Both the position numbers and the translations under genes were made by a program. Positions 41,742 through 53,875 of a stretch of DNA of 64,000 bases are shown here, piece after piece. Source of the stretch: Protonemura montana (lineage: Eukaryota; Arthropoda; Insecta; Plecoptera; Nemouridae). The stretch covers positions 27,514,851-27,578,850 of the forward strand of contig OX387604.1 in the NCBI GenBank assembly GCA_947568835.1, given 5' to 3'. Within the stretch, counting starts at the first letter, position 1. Each line of letters begins with the position of its first letter. The notes under the pieces are model-generated. The model searched no databases. It was given only the letters and a program-made list of their open reading frames with translations, and had not been told where the DNA came from.

Positions 41742-44700
41742 GCTCCAAAATGCTGGTCAACACTACCAATAGCGTGGTCATCTTAATACAAGCACTTCAA
41801 AGTGCTGGTCAACACTACCAATAGCGTGGTCATCTCAATACAAGCACTTCAAAGTGCTGGTCAACACTACCAATAGCGTGGTCATCATCTAAGTACAAGC
41901 ACTTCAAAGTGCTGGTCAACACTACCAATAGCGTGGTCATCTCAATACAAGCACTTCAAAGTGCTGGTCAACACTGCCAATAGCGTGGTCATCTGAATAC
42001 AAGCACTTCAAAGTGCTGGTCAACACTACCAATAGCGTGGTCATCATCTAAGTACAAGCACTTCAAAGTGCTGGTCAACACTGCCAATAGCGTGGTCATC
42101 TAAATATAAGCACTTCAAAGTGCTGGTCAACACTACCAATAGCGTGGTCATCTGAATACAAGCACTTCAAAGTGCTGGTCAACACTGCCAATAGCGTGGT
42201 CATCTTAATACAAGCACTTCAAAGTGCTGGTCAACACTACCAATAGCGTGGTCATCTGAATACAAGCACTTCAAAGTGCTGATCAACACTACCAATAGCG
42301 TGGTCATCTTAATACAAGCACTTCAAAGTGCTGGTCAACACTACCAATAGCGTGGTCATCTTAATACAAGCACTTCAAAGTGCTGGTCAACACTACCAAT
42401 AGCGTGGTCATCTGAATACAAGCACTTCAAAGTGCTGGTCAACACTACCAATAGCGTGGTCATCTAAGTACAAGCACTTCAAAGTGCTGGTCAACACTAC
42501 CAATAGCGTGGTCATCATCTGAATACAAGCACTTCAAAGTGCTGGTCAACACTGCCAATAGCGTGGTCATCTTAATACAAGCACTTCAAAGTGCTGGTCA
42601 ACACTGCCAATAGCGTGGTCATCATCTAAGTACAAGCACTTCAAAGTGCTGGTCAACACTACCAATAGCGTGGTCATCATCTAAGTACAAGCACTTCAAA
42701 GTGCTGGTCAACACTGCCAATAGCGTGGTCATCTTAATACAAGCACTTCAAAGTGCTGGTCAACACTGCCAATAGCGTGGTCATCTGAATACAAGCACTT
42801 CAAAGTGCTGGTCAACACTGCCAATAGCGTGGTCATCATCTAAGTACAAGCACTTCAAAGTGCTGGTCAACACTGCCAATAGCGTGGTCATCTGAATACA
42901 AGCACTTCAAAGTGCTGGTCAACACTACCAATAGCGTGGTCATCTAATACAAGCACTTCAAAGTGCTGGTCAACACTACCAATAGCGTGGTCATCTTAAT
43001 ACAAGCACTTCAAAGTGCTGGTCAACACTACCAATAGCGTGGTCATCTAATACAAGCACTTCAAAGTGCTGGTCAACACTACCAATAGCGTGGTCATCTG
43101 AATACAAGCACTTCAAAATGCTGGTCAACACTACCAATAGCGTGGTCATATAAATACAAGCACTTCAAAATGCTGGTCAACACTACCAATAGCGTGGTCA
43201 TCTAATACAAGCACTTCAAAGTGCTGGTCAACACTACCAATAGCGTGGTCATCTTAATACAAGCACTTCAAAGTGCTAGTCAACACTACCAATAGCGTGG
43301 TCATCTAAGTACAAGCACTTCAAAGTGCTGGTCAACACTACCAATAGCGTGGTCATCTGAATACAAGCACTTCAAAGTGCTGGTCAACACTACCAATAGC
43401 GTGGTCATCTGAATACAAGCACTTCAAAGCGCTGGTCAACACTGCCAATAGCGTGGTCATATAAATACAAGCACTTCAAAGTGCTGGTCAACACTACCAA
43501 TAGCGTGGTCATCATCTAAGTACAAGCACTTCAAAGTGCTGGTCAACACTACCAATAGCGTGGTCATCTAAGTACAAGCACTTCAAAGTGCTGGTCAACA
43601 CTACCAATAGCGTGGTCATCTTAATACAAGCACTTCAAAGTGCTGGTCAACACTGCCAATAGCGTGGTCATCTTAATACAAGCACTTCAAAGTGCTGGTC
43701 AACACTACCAATAGCGTGGTCATCATCTGAATACAAGCACTTCAAAGCGCTGGTCAACACTGCCAATAGCGTGGTCATATAAATACAAGCACTTCAAAGT
43801 GCTGGTCAACACTACCAATAGCGTGGTCATCTTAATACAAGCACTTCAAAGTGCTGGTCAACACTACCAATAGCGTGGTCATCTGAATACAAGCACTTCA
43901 AAGCGCTGGTCAACACTGCCAATAGCGTGGTCATATAAATACAAGCACTTCAAAGTGCTGGTCAACACTGCCAATAGCGTGGTCATCTGAATACAAGCAC
44001 TTCAAAGCGCTGGTCAACACTGCCAATAGCGTGGTCATATAAATACAAGCACTTCAAAGTGCTGGTCAACACTACCAATAGCGTGGTCATCATCTAAGTA
44101 CAAGCACTTCAAAGTGCTGGTCAACACTACCAATAGCGTGGTCATCTAAGTACAAGCACTTCAAAGTGCTGGTCAACACTACCAATAGCGTGGTCATCAT
44201 CTAAGTACAAGCACTTCAAAGTGCTGGTCAACACTGCCAATAGCGTGGTCATCTTAATACAAGCACTTCAAAGTGCTGGTCAACACTACCAATAGCGTGG
44301 TCATCTTAATACAAGCACTTCAAAGTGCTGGTCAACACTGCCAATAGCGTGGTCATCTTAATACAAGCACTTCAAAGTGCTGGTCAACACTGCCAATAGC
44401 GTGGTCATCTTAATACAAGCACTTCAAAGTGCTGGTCAACACTACCAATAGCGTGGTCATCTAAATATAAGCACTTCAAAGTGCTGGTCAACACTGCCAA
44501 TAGCGTGGTCATCTAAGTACAAGCACTTCAAAGTGCTGGTCAACACTACCAATAGCGTGGTCATCTGAATACAAGCACTTCAAAGTGCTGGTCAACACTA
44601 CCAATAGTGTGGTCATCTTAATACAAGCACTTCAAAGTGCTGGTCAACACTACCAATAGCATGGTCATCTGAATACAAGCACTTCAAAGTGCTGGTCAAC

Positions 44701-45269
44701 ACTGCCAATAGCGTGGTCATCTAAGTACAAGCACTTCAAAGTGCTGGTCAACACTACCAATAGCGTGGTCATCTGAATACAAGCACTTCAAAGTGCTGGT
44801 CAACACTACCAATAGTGTGGTCATCTTAATACAAGCACTTCAAAGTGCTGGTCAACACTACCAATAGCATGGTCATCTGAATACAAGCACTTCAAAGTGC
44901 TGGTCAACACTGCCAATAGCGTGGTCATCATTTTTAAATACAAGCACTTCAAAGTGCTGGTCAACACTGCCAATAGCGTGGTCATCATCTGAATACAAGC
45001 ACTTCAAAGTGCTGGTCAACACTACCAATAGCGTGGTCATCTAAGTACAAGCACTTCAAAGTGCTGGTCAACACTACCAATAGCGTGGTCATCTCAATAC
45101 AAGCACTTCAAAGTGCTGGTCAACACTGCCAATAGCGTGGTCATCATCTGAATACAAGCACTTCAAAGTGCTGGTCAACACTGCCAATAGCGTGGTCATC
45201 ATCTAAGTACAAGCACTTCAAAGTGCTGGTCAACACTACCAATAGCGTGGTCATCTTAATACAAGCACT
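41742..45269 (+). repeat. Satellite array, ~52-bp unit with hairpin core
   Basis: About 65-70 tandem copies of CAAGCACTTCAAAGTGCTGG followed by TCAACACTACCAATAGCGTG and GTCATCTGAATA. AGCACT-TCAA-AGTGCT can fold as a 6-bp hairpin. The core is nearly invariant, while the linker after GTCATC varies (TGAATA, TAAGTA, TTAATA, ATCTAAGTA), giving units of about 51-55 bp, and one position alternates A/G. A 208-bp (four-unit) block with AATAGTGTGG and AATAGCATGG markers is repeated at 44602 and 44810, showing higher-order duplication. Four copies of a distinctive AAAGCGCTGG unit occur between 43420 and 44040. No transcript or ORF is supported. Confidence 0.95.
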
Positions 45270-46273
45270 AAGATTGATCGGAACCCAGCAAACATGACAC
45301 ACGATGACGGAGTGTTGGATGTTTTGGCTAAATCTGAAGGCTGGACCAGAAAGAAGACCGATTGGAGCTACTTCAGGACGCTACACCAAGGACAAGCTAA
45401 GGGACCCTTAAAATCTTCCCCAGTGACTTGGATATCGGTGCCTCTCTGGAATACAAAAACCAATGTTTCGACACTGGTACATAGCACTACTCAATCTAGA
45501 ATACAGCGCGCGCAGTACAGAGCACTCCTCATTCTAGATTACCAACTACTAGATTACTAGATTAAACTATTTTCTTTTCTTTGCCAAATTAATGAAAATA
45601 GTTTAGTTTGCCTTATGTGCTCTCCTAAACTTGGTTAAAATTGCAACTTTGGGAGTAAAATTTGGCAAAAGAAAAAAAGAATTTCAAAAAAAGAAACCTG
45701 TTGTACGTACGTTTAATTTTTTATCTACAACAAACGCGATTTCAAGAATTTTAACCTGAACTGTGCGGCCAAGAAACCTGTTGAAAGATTGGTCTGAAAT
45801 CGGTTAGGATCTTTCCCCTTAAACAGAAAACGTGGATTGTTTGCACTTGTTTTAACTCCACTGACTGACGTACACTGAAAGTCCAATTTTGAAAGGTCTA
45901 AATATCCGCTATTTTAACTGATTTGCAATATCAATCTTCCAGTGTCAATAAGCGAAGTAAGAAACTGTTCTTCACCAGTCCTAAAAATGACATCGCCACA
46001 GCGGTCGAAACGTCTATTAAAGTCCTTTTTAAGTCCAAAAGTCTTACAAATCTGAGAATCAATAAACACCAGACAAAGATAAATGCATGTTCTAATTCTC
46101 ACAGATAAGCCAAGTAGATCGTGTGTCTCTGTCCCCAGCCCCATGTTTTGATTGCTTGAAAATAAACCTATTAATTATTGGCAGGTGACAGGGACCTTCT
46201 TACTGTTTTGATCAGTATTTGATAGTGACTGATCGCTGAGCGATAGCCGGGGGCAATCGCGGCCTCCGGCAAG
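45270..46273. other. Intergenic, protease gene upstream region
   Basis: The 88-codon ORF at 45294-45560 has no motif. No element recognised. Confidence 0.4.
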
Positions 46274-46280
46274 TATAAAA
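46274..46280 (+). promoter_or_regulatory. TATA box of the serine protease gene
   Basis: TATAAAA in the context GGCAAGTATAAAAACAACG, 49 bp before the ATG at 46329. A start site about 30 bp downstream would fall near 46304-46310 (CATCGTGTG), leaving a 5' UTR of about 20-25 nt, typical of digestive protease genes. Confidence 0.75.
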
Positions 46281-46328
46281 ACAACGTTTTGGAATTTGAA
46301 CAGCATCGTGTGTTCTACAGCAGCGACA

Positions 46329-49300
46329 ATGAAGTGTGTTCTCTTGGTAGTTTTGCTGGCGGTTGCAGCGCAGGTAAGTGTTCGAACCTAGTTTACAACT
46401 GGACATTTTCTTGACTTGAACAGTTTGTGGACTTGAATAGTTTACAGCTTGGACAGCTTACAGCTCTGACACATGTTCTGCATACATGTAGCTCGCAGTC
46501 GCATACAATACACTAGGATCATCGGCATCCAGCTGGCGATTTCAAATGTGGTTTCAAATACGACATCTACAACAGATAGGTTCTTTATCCCCCAGCTGCA
46601 CCTTACTTACCGGCCACAGATCGGCTTAAAAATCCTCCACAATTATCTTTAGTAAACTTAGAGCTTTTTACTAGTATTGGTAAACCCCGAGCGGTAATGA
46701 GAACTTGGCCGGTGCTGATTTATTAGAACGGTTAATTGTTGATTTTAACGATCTTCGAATACCACTACTACTACTGATAATTAGTATTTATTTGTTCATT
46801 ATTCAAATATTGTCCGAATTCAAAGACACGTTGCCACGGAAACAATGTGCCAATCTTCTTAGGACCACTGAGGTCTATGCAGGGGCACTCCAGATCTGCT
46901 GGTATCTGAAATAATACATGATGGGAAGATATGTCTCATTACGGACACCAGCAAGTCTTACAGAGTATTTCCTTTTCAGGCCGCCATTCCGCGGATTCAG
47001 GTCCGTGACCCCATTCGTAAGTACTTGCTCTTCGCGATACATTAATCTTCCTATGTGATTGAGCGAGCGACTTTCCTTTACTTTATCAGAATCACAACTG
47101 AAATTCATATTAAAATAGTGTGATATAGTTTCATTTCTCGCATTACTAATGCGCTAATTTGTTCAATATGTTGACACAATGACAGTTTTGTTACTATCGA
47201 GATGCGATCACTATTGCTGTTCTATCCGCTATCCGCTATCAGCTAGCCAATGACTATTACTGGGCGATATGTTTACTTCAAAATTGTAGGCAATGGTTCG
47301 CACCTTTAAACACTATAAGCCTACAACTTGGAACGGCCTTGCAACGTTTGGTTCTAAATGTTGATAGCCGGTGCACCCACCTACCCCGCACCCCGCATCG
47401 TCAACGGACAGCTAGCGACCAGGGGTCAGTTCCCCCACCAGGCCGCTATCTTGATCGATGCGTCGAGCTTCTGTGGAGGCTCCCTGCTCTCCAACGAATG
47501 GGTCATCACCGCCGCCCACTGCGCTGATGGGTAATTTCCTTGTCTGGTAATTTCCTCCATCCCACACTCTCCTGACCGCCGTGCACCTTCACGGGTATGT
47601 TCACTCAACCCTGCCTTTCTTCTCAAATGCGATTACTGACAAAGTCTTGGGAAATAGGGCAATAACTAAGCAGCAACCATTTGGTGCAAGTGATTTGTAA
47701 TGTGATTTGTAAGTTAGTTATTTTGAGTTGTAGTTATGGCTTTTTGGTACTCATATCTCAGCCGCTTCACACAAAGCCTGTTGAACTACGTAAAAAACGC
47801 AGTCTTGATAATAGGCATTATATAAATGTGGAAATGCCTGTTACGAGATTGAATCATACTGAGCAGGAACACGTATCGACTAATAAGCTCTTAATCTGCT
47901 CAACAACATGATCGCGTTCAAACATAGCCCAACAATCTACTGAAGTCTTGCTTTGTCGTTCGTTCGGCAGGTCTTCCACTTGGGACGTAACCTTGGGTCA
48001 GCAACAGCGCAGCGCGAACGAGCCTGGTCGTGTTACCCTGCGAACCAACAACGGGATCGTGCACCAGGATTACAACGCGAACGTCCTGTCCAATGATGTT
48101 GCACTACTGCGTTTGCCCAGCGCCGTTGCTCTGGGAGGTAAGTGCCAGTCACATGATAAACGCGCTTCGACTTTTGGGATGCTGTCGTCTCCTATTTTGA
48201 GATATCTTTGCTGGGGTGAGGCCGGGCCAACCAGTAGCGAGCCAGAGCTGGCAATCGCAAATTTTATCGTTACTCACGCCGAAAGCACAAAATATCGTGT
48301 GTTAAGTGCTGAAATAGTCTGAGGAGCCCGCATAAAAAACCGTATTCTTAAGGAATACGTGTGGCATCTTGGCCGAGGTGACGTTGAATCGTTTGATAAA
48401 ATGTGGTGCGTTGGGTGCTTGCTATACTCCGTGGGTGACGGAGCAGTTATGCTAAACATGGAGAGCATAACAACATGTAGCCCATTGCAACCAAATTAGC
48501 AATAAACCTCTCGGTTCTATTACTTCTATCTCTTGGTAGAGTGCGTCTCGTTCTGGAGCACCTCTCGTTCTTTTCTTTCTCTTCAAATCCTTTTTGAACA
48601 ATGGAATAAAACTTTTTCCGTATTGTTTTTAAATTAAGTTAAAGTTAGTACTAAGAGCACAGTGGTGAAAATAGAACCGATCGGTAGATGAACCGAAATA
48701 ATATTTTTGCTATCTAAAAAACTGGAGTGGCCCCAACGTGAAACTTTCGGGATAGCTTCACTTAATTACACATCATTAGCATATTTACACTTCTGGAAAA
48801 AGGTTAAGCATTTTTATAATGGGCATCCTTTGAAAATGAGTCCGATCGGGAGATAACAATACCTGCTATGCAGATTACATGCAAAAACATGCGTAATCGA
48901 GGTAAAATATTGTTGTATCTAAAATACTAGCTCGAACCCTATTACGGAAGTTTCAGATAAGCTCAACCTGTTCTCTGGTGACGTCCAACCGAATTGTTGT
49001 CAAGATTAAAATATGAGCCTTAATTGTTGACTAAATAGATTAAAATAAGATGTTATCGGAAAATGGTCAGGACTGCTCTAACCCTTGAAGAAGTAATTAG
49101 TAGGCATGTTACGAAACGTCGGGAAATTTATTGTCCTTTACTTAGCATTCAAACTCCATTTCAAATAGTTTTTGTTAAAACTAGTGCTAAGGATAAATCA
49201 AGTAGACATGTGTCTAAAAACCATCATAGGAGCGAATGTTGTTTTTTTCAATTTAGAATATGTTTGTCCGTTAATGGATTTTTTTTTATTATCGTGCAAA

Positions 49301-51175
49301 ATAGAACCTCACCTAACCAACCTCATTTTATTCAGCTTTCCCACGGTTTTTTTATTTTTTCGTTTTTTAACGGGTCGTTAGCAATACGCCCAGATTTTGT
49401 GGAAGGCGCACAAAACTGCTAAAGTTTAGACGGCTACTGATCATGAACGGTGCGAAATAAAATTTAAAAAAAAATGGTTTTATTCTATCCTAGTTTAGGC
49501 TTTACACATACCTAAGTTGACCAGGTTTTATAATGTGTTGATTTTATATGGAATGACGAATATATGCCAAATATGGTTTAAAATTTTCAGAGTTTGATTT
49601 GCAAAGCCCCACTACGTGTTATTTATTTTTATTTATTTATTTTTTTTTTTTATTTAATGTCTTTATTAGCTTGGTTCAGCTATTTACATTGTCTATTTAC
49701 ATTGTGAATTAAAAAATTGTCACTGAAAGCGCTTAGTGGGATATGACATTCATTTTAGTTTATTTCTCAAGCTGAAGGTGAAAGGGGTTCCATTGGTTTA
49801 GACAGTGTATTTTTTCTTCTTACAGAATTCATCCAGATCGTGGGTCTTCCTACTCGATCTGATGTTGGAAATAACTACGCAGGGTCTGCCGTCACTGCCA
49901 GTGGTTGGGGCAAGACCTCAGATGGTGAGTTCTTCAAACATTTGATAAGCCGTATTCATTATCAGCATATCATCAATCCACTGTATCGAATGCATTCACT
50001 GCTGCCAGCTCCTTCTAAAATGCATACGTGCGCTACTTCAAATTGATCAGGTAAATTAATCCTAGATACATTGTTGAATATAGTTCGAGTAACTTTGGCT
50101 TCGACTAACTTGAATCCAGTTTCAAAGTTATCTCAGTGTGAAATTAGCGGTTAAATTTGTGGTACTCTATTGGTAGGTACAGTGTACTACAATTTACTAT
50201 CATAGGCTGGTGGTGTCGAGTATCCTACGCAATAGAAGTGCATTTCGATTGCTGATTCCAGCTTCGACTAGCGTAAGCGACCAGCTCAACTTCGTCAACC
50301 TGAATGTCATTGCCAATTCCGAGTGCGGAAATTACTACGGATCCATCGTCACCAACCAGATTCTTTGCTGCGGAGCTCCTGGCGGAATCAGCACTTGCAA
50401 CGTCAGTATTATTCACTTCACTTATTCCTGTTCCAAGCAAAGGTCCCAATCTAATTGTTAAACATTTGGCTGCCTCCATATTGTCAGTAGGCTTGAGACC
50501 CAGCCTTTAGGCATTTTATCTGGGTTTTGATTAAAGTTCGGAACATTTATGTCTGGCAATTAGGATTGCTGAAATTCATCCAATCGGAATTAACTTTTTA
50601 ACACAGTTTGTAAGTGAGAGATACATTTCTTTTACAGCAGTCTATTTGCAATACAGAAACGAAACATGTATATTAACTCATTTGAAAGACAGGTAAATTA
50701 CCTAAGGCCATGATGATATATAATTCAGGTTTCATTTGTATTGAAAGTAAATTATTTGTTCGATACTTATAACTGTATTAAGCTAACCCCCCACAAATAT
50801 AAGCTGACTGGCGGCGGGAAAATTGGCGATTGCGAGCTTTATGTGGGTTTTGTTCTGTGGGAATCTGTGGGAATCTACGGGAATCTGTGGGAATCTACGG
50901 GAATCTGTGGGAATCTGAGTTCTCTATTCTGTGTTGTTGAAGACTGATTGGCGTAAAAGGCTTCTGAGCTTGAATTGTGCATGTTTGGGCATGTGCAGGG
51001 CGACAGCGGCGGACCACTCATCCTAGCCAACGGAGGTTCCACTCCCAAACTGGTGGCCGTGGTCAGCTTCGTGTCCAGCCAGGGCTGTGCCAGTGGCGCA
51101 CCTTCCGGCTACGCTCGTGTCACCTCACACCTGGACTGGATTCAGACCAACACTGGAATCCAGATTGGAAACTAA
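46329..51175 (+). CDS. Secreted S1A serine protease zymogen (chymotrypsin/elastase-like), seven exons
   Basis: Coding exons 46329-46373, 46980-47016, 47368-47530, 47971-48137, 49826-49924, 50262-50401 and 50999-51175 total 828 nt, or 275 residues; phases and GT-AG sites agree throughout. Signal peptide [16 protein letters not shown], a short propeptide, and activation cleavage at APR/IVNG (mature residue 1 is residue 38). Catalytic triad: His78 (WVITAAHC), Asp124 (NDVALLRL) and Ser220 (GDSGGPL). Disulphides C42-C58, C168-C182 and C191-C220 (chymotrypsin numbering) are present. By eye the pocket positions are Ser189, Val216 and Ser226, closer to chymotrypsin/elastase than to trypsin (Asp189). 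The overall look resembles crustacean/hexapod brachyurin-type digestive enzymes. It should be secreted and activated by a trypsin. Intron 4 holds a dispersed repeat. Confidence 0.93.
49085..49425 (-). repeat. Dispersed foldback-family repeat, copy 3 (protease intron 4)
   Basis: In reverse orientation it contains the arm at 49131-49183 (TCAAATAGTTTTTGTTAAAA), the flank CTAAGGATAAATCAAGTAGA and the outer block ATGTTACGAAACGTCGGGAA, shared with 8194-8364 and 39895-40135. Only one arm is present. Confidence 0.65.
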
Positions 51176-51218
51176 GCAGCGACTCACTGCTCCCAAGCTG
51201 CATTTCTACTAACATTCA

Positions 51219-51224
51219 AATAAA
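51219..51224 (+). terminator. Polyadenylation signal of the protease gene
   Basis: AATAAA 43 nt after the stop codon (TAA at 51173-51175), in the context TTCAAATAAATGCATCTG. Confidence 0.75.
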
Positions 51225-51444
51225 TGCATCTGTTTGAAACAAATCAACTGTTTTCCTCTTCTTTGATTGGTTAAGTTAGAACAAGAAGTGCAACTTTTCC
51301 CCGGCATGTGCCAAAGCACACCGATGGCAATATTCCTTCCTCTCAAAATTTTTCACCAGAAATTTTTAGTTACGTCATGAAGATTCTTCTCAAAAAGGTA
51401 ATTTAAATAGGATAGATATACATGATAGATCTCCAGGATAGACA

Positions 51445-51450
51445 GGATAG

Positions 51451-51482
<32 letters not shown>

Positions 51483-52213
51483 TCTTTATTTTTCCATATG
51501 ACCTATTTACAGGGTATCTGGTACGTCATTATATTATACAACATAGTATTATTATAAGTTTTAGTAAGCTAAAAACATTACAACATATTTTACAGGCTAT
51601 TTTGTTCTATCAACTCTTCAACTTTATAAAAACACTTTTCAATCAGGTATGCTTTGAATGCTGCTTTGAAAGACTGATTGTTTTTTCTCAATTCTGCTGG
51701 AAGAGCGTTGTATAATTTAAGCCCAGCATAAGCTGGGGTCCTGGTGTAAAATATATGCTTATGCTTCTTTAGCTTCGGTACATCTTTTTGTCTTGTGTTG
51801 TATTTGTGGTCCGTTGTCGAGAATTGTAAATTGTTGTCAATTATATACATAATAACGTAAGAAATATACATACAAGGCATGGTCATTATCTTAAAATTTC
51901 TAAACAAGGGTTTACATGAGTCTTTAATAAAAACGTCTGCGACCGGGTTGATACTGGCCTTAGCCATGTATCGCAACCCTCTCTTTTGCAATTTTAGCAG
52001 TTTTTTGGCTTTAGGGTGGCTCCCCCAAAGTATTACACCATAGCTCAGCCTAGCTTGGATATGCGCAAAGTAGACTATTCTAGCTGTATCTAAGTTGACT
52101 ACATCCATGATTCTTTTAATTAAAAAACAGAGCGACCCAATTTCTTTTGCCACCCTATCAATGAGCATGCTCCAGTCTGAACCGTCGCTCAAATGGCCAT
52201 CGTATTTTGGCAT
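51445..52213 (-). mobile_element. 5'-truncated CR1-like LINE with (ATT)n tail
   Basis: A minus-strand frame at 52213-51590 (207 aa) is the C-terminal region after the RT core: MLIDRVAKEIGSLCFLIKRI, FAHIQARLSYGVILWG, AKKLLKLQKRGLRYMAKAS and TPAYAGLKLYNALPAELR. The same conserved ending (AGCKLYNALPGHLK) closes the LINE at 10902, so they are related families. It ends in AATAAAG and an (ATT)n tail at 51481-51452. The upstream part is absent: classic incomplete reverse transcription. Confidence 0.88.
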
Positions 52214-53776
52214 TGCATTATGCTTGCCCAGAAAACCCGCCCTCGGCCAGCCTCGGCCAGCCGCCGGGATGAGCTAGCAGCGAGAGCGAGCGAGACAGAA
52301 CGATAAACACGATCGCACATTTTTCCACGGCGATTAATAGTTTCAAAATAATAGTACTACTAGCCTGATTTTCTGATCCCACCTTCTTGCACATACTGTG
52401 TGCGTTTTTGTGCAATGAAAATTAATCCAATGTGTGACTTGACAGCTAGAATTCAGGGTCACTATAAGGGTGGGGGCGTAGCATTGTTTACAAAAAAAGA
52501 CAACAGCGTTACATGGAACAACAGCGTTACTCGCTATCCCAGTTCAAATCAGCTCTACATAAATTCTTAGTTACAAATTGTTTTTATAGTTTAAATGAAT
52601 TTTTGACTACAAATAATTATTTGTGATTTTACTGTACATATTTAAATTCTGTATTTTATTGTATTTTTATTATTAAGAGGGCGCTAATCCGTTCAACATT
52701 GTAACAAAATGTTTCATGGAAAATAAATAAATAAATAAATAAATTCAATGATACATTTTTTTTTAAATATCATATGTTGAATTTTAATGTTACCATACTG
52801 AAATCCTACTACAGTGTTCATTACTTATGGTGCAGGTGGTGAGGGGGGGGGGGGGGGGGGAATTTTACTGCCGCCCCTCCAAAAAAACGGTCACAAGCCT
52901 CCACTGCCTGGACTAGAACATAGAGTTGAGAAGAGTAAAATAGATAGAGAATCAAAGGATCAAAGATTCGTTGCAAAAGAAAGTTTCTGTCGACTTGGAG
53001 GTGCACTGAGTAAGATGGCCAAGTTCAATGGCCATAAAATAAACAAATAAGTACCAGTCAATGTACATTTTTCTTTTAAAATATTTAATAGTGTAAAAAT
53101 GTGTATTTTCTATTATATTTGTTGTCTTCGTAAATGATTTGGTGTTTTACCGTCTTGTTCTGGAAGTTACATCCCCCAAAAGTTACATCAGCATGAAATG
53201 AAAAAAAAAACTGAAAGCTCAAGTGTAAATGAAAGTGCAGGTGCGGTGGATTTTTTTAATTGTTTTATTTTGTTAATTTGTTTAAAAAACACATATACAT
53301 GTAAATAGACATTTTCAGTGGGCTATAAATAATACATTTTCATTATTTGGATGATTTTAATATTGTAACTATTATTAGGTGCTAAGAATTTGAGCAGCTT
53401 GTCCTTAAAGATTTCCCTTTTTTTAATAGCTTTTCCGAAAACGGTAAGCTGTTGCAGATTCTTCAGGCTTCGTTACAAATGTTTCTTGCGGAGATGATCA
53501 GCTAGCAGGTTACCGTCACCAGCTCAGAAGTGCACATCGGAACCAGCATGAAGCCAGCATAAAGTGGTTCTCTTGTAAACATGGCAATTTGCTCAACAGA
53601 ATGACTGGGAAGAGATAGTATGTCTAGCTTTGTGAAGGAATGTCCTACAGGACTGTCTGGAATGCAGGTTTGCTATGTGCCTTATGATCTTCTTCAGGAC
53701 CTTGAAAACCCTGCTACTGTCTGGGTTTGCTCCCTAGACTAACAGGATGAAGTGTAAGAGGACACTGGCTCTGAGT
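52214..53776. other. Intergenic, no gene seen
   Basis: Contains an 18-G run (52843-52860), an AAATAAATAAATAAATAAAT patch at about 52725 and short motif-less ORFs. Confidence 0.4.
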
Positions 53777-53875
53777 GTCGTGGTGGTATTATGTGTCGTG
53801 GTGGTATTATGTGTCGTGGTGGTATTATGTGTCGTGGTGGTATTATGTGTCGTGGTGGTATTGTGTGTCGTGGTG
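53777..53875 (+). repeat. 18-bp minisatellite, ~5.5 copies
   Basis: Unit GTCGTGGTGGTATTATGT; reads as LCVVVV or, on the minus strand, PPRHII repeats. The surrounding ORFs are not supported otherwise. Confidence 0.9.

Noticed and set aside
41742..45269. Regular repeats with short variable linkers, resembling a CRISPR array
   Set aside because: The linkers are 6-12 bp and drawn from a few recurring forms, not unique spacers. The setting is an intron-containing animal genome; it is a satellite.
45294..45560. 88-aa ORF after the satellite
   Set aside because: No motif, no signal of splicing or promoter; chance ORF.
52814..53050. Gly-rich 78-aa ORF
   Set aside because: Created by an 18-G run; no motif.
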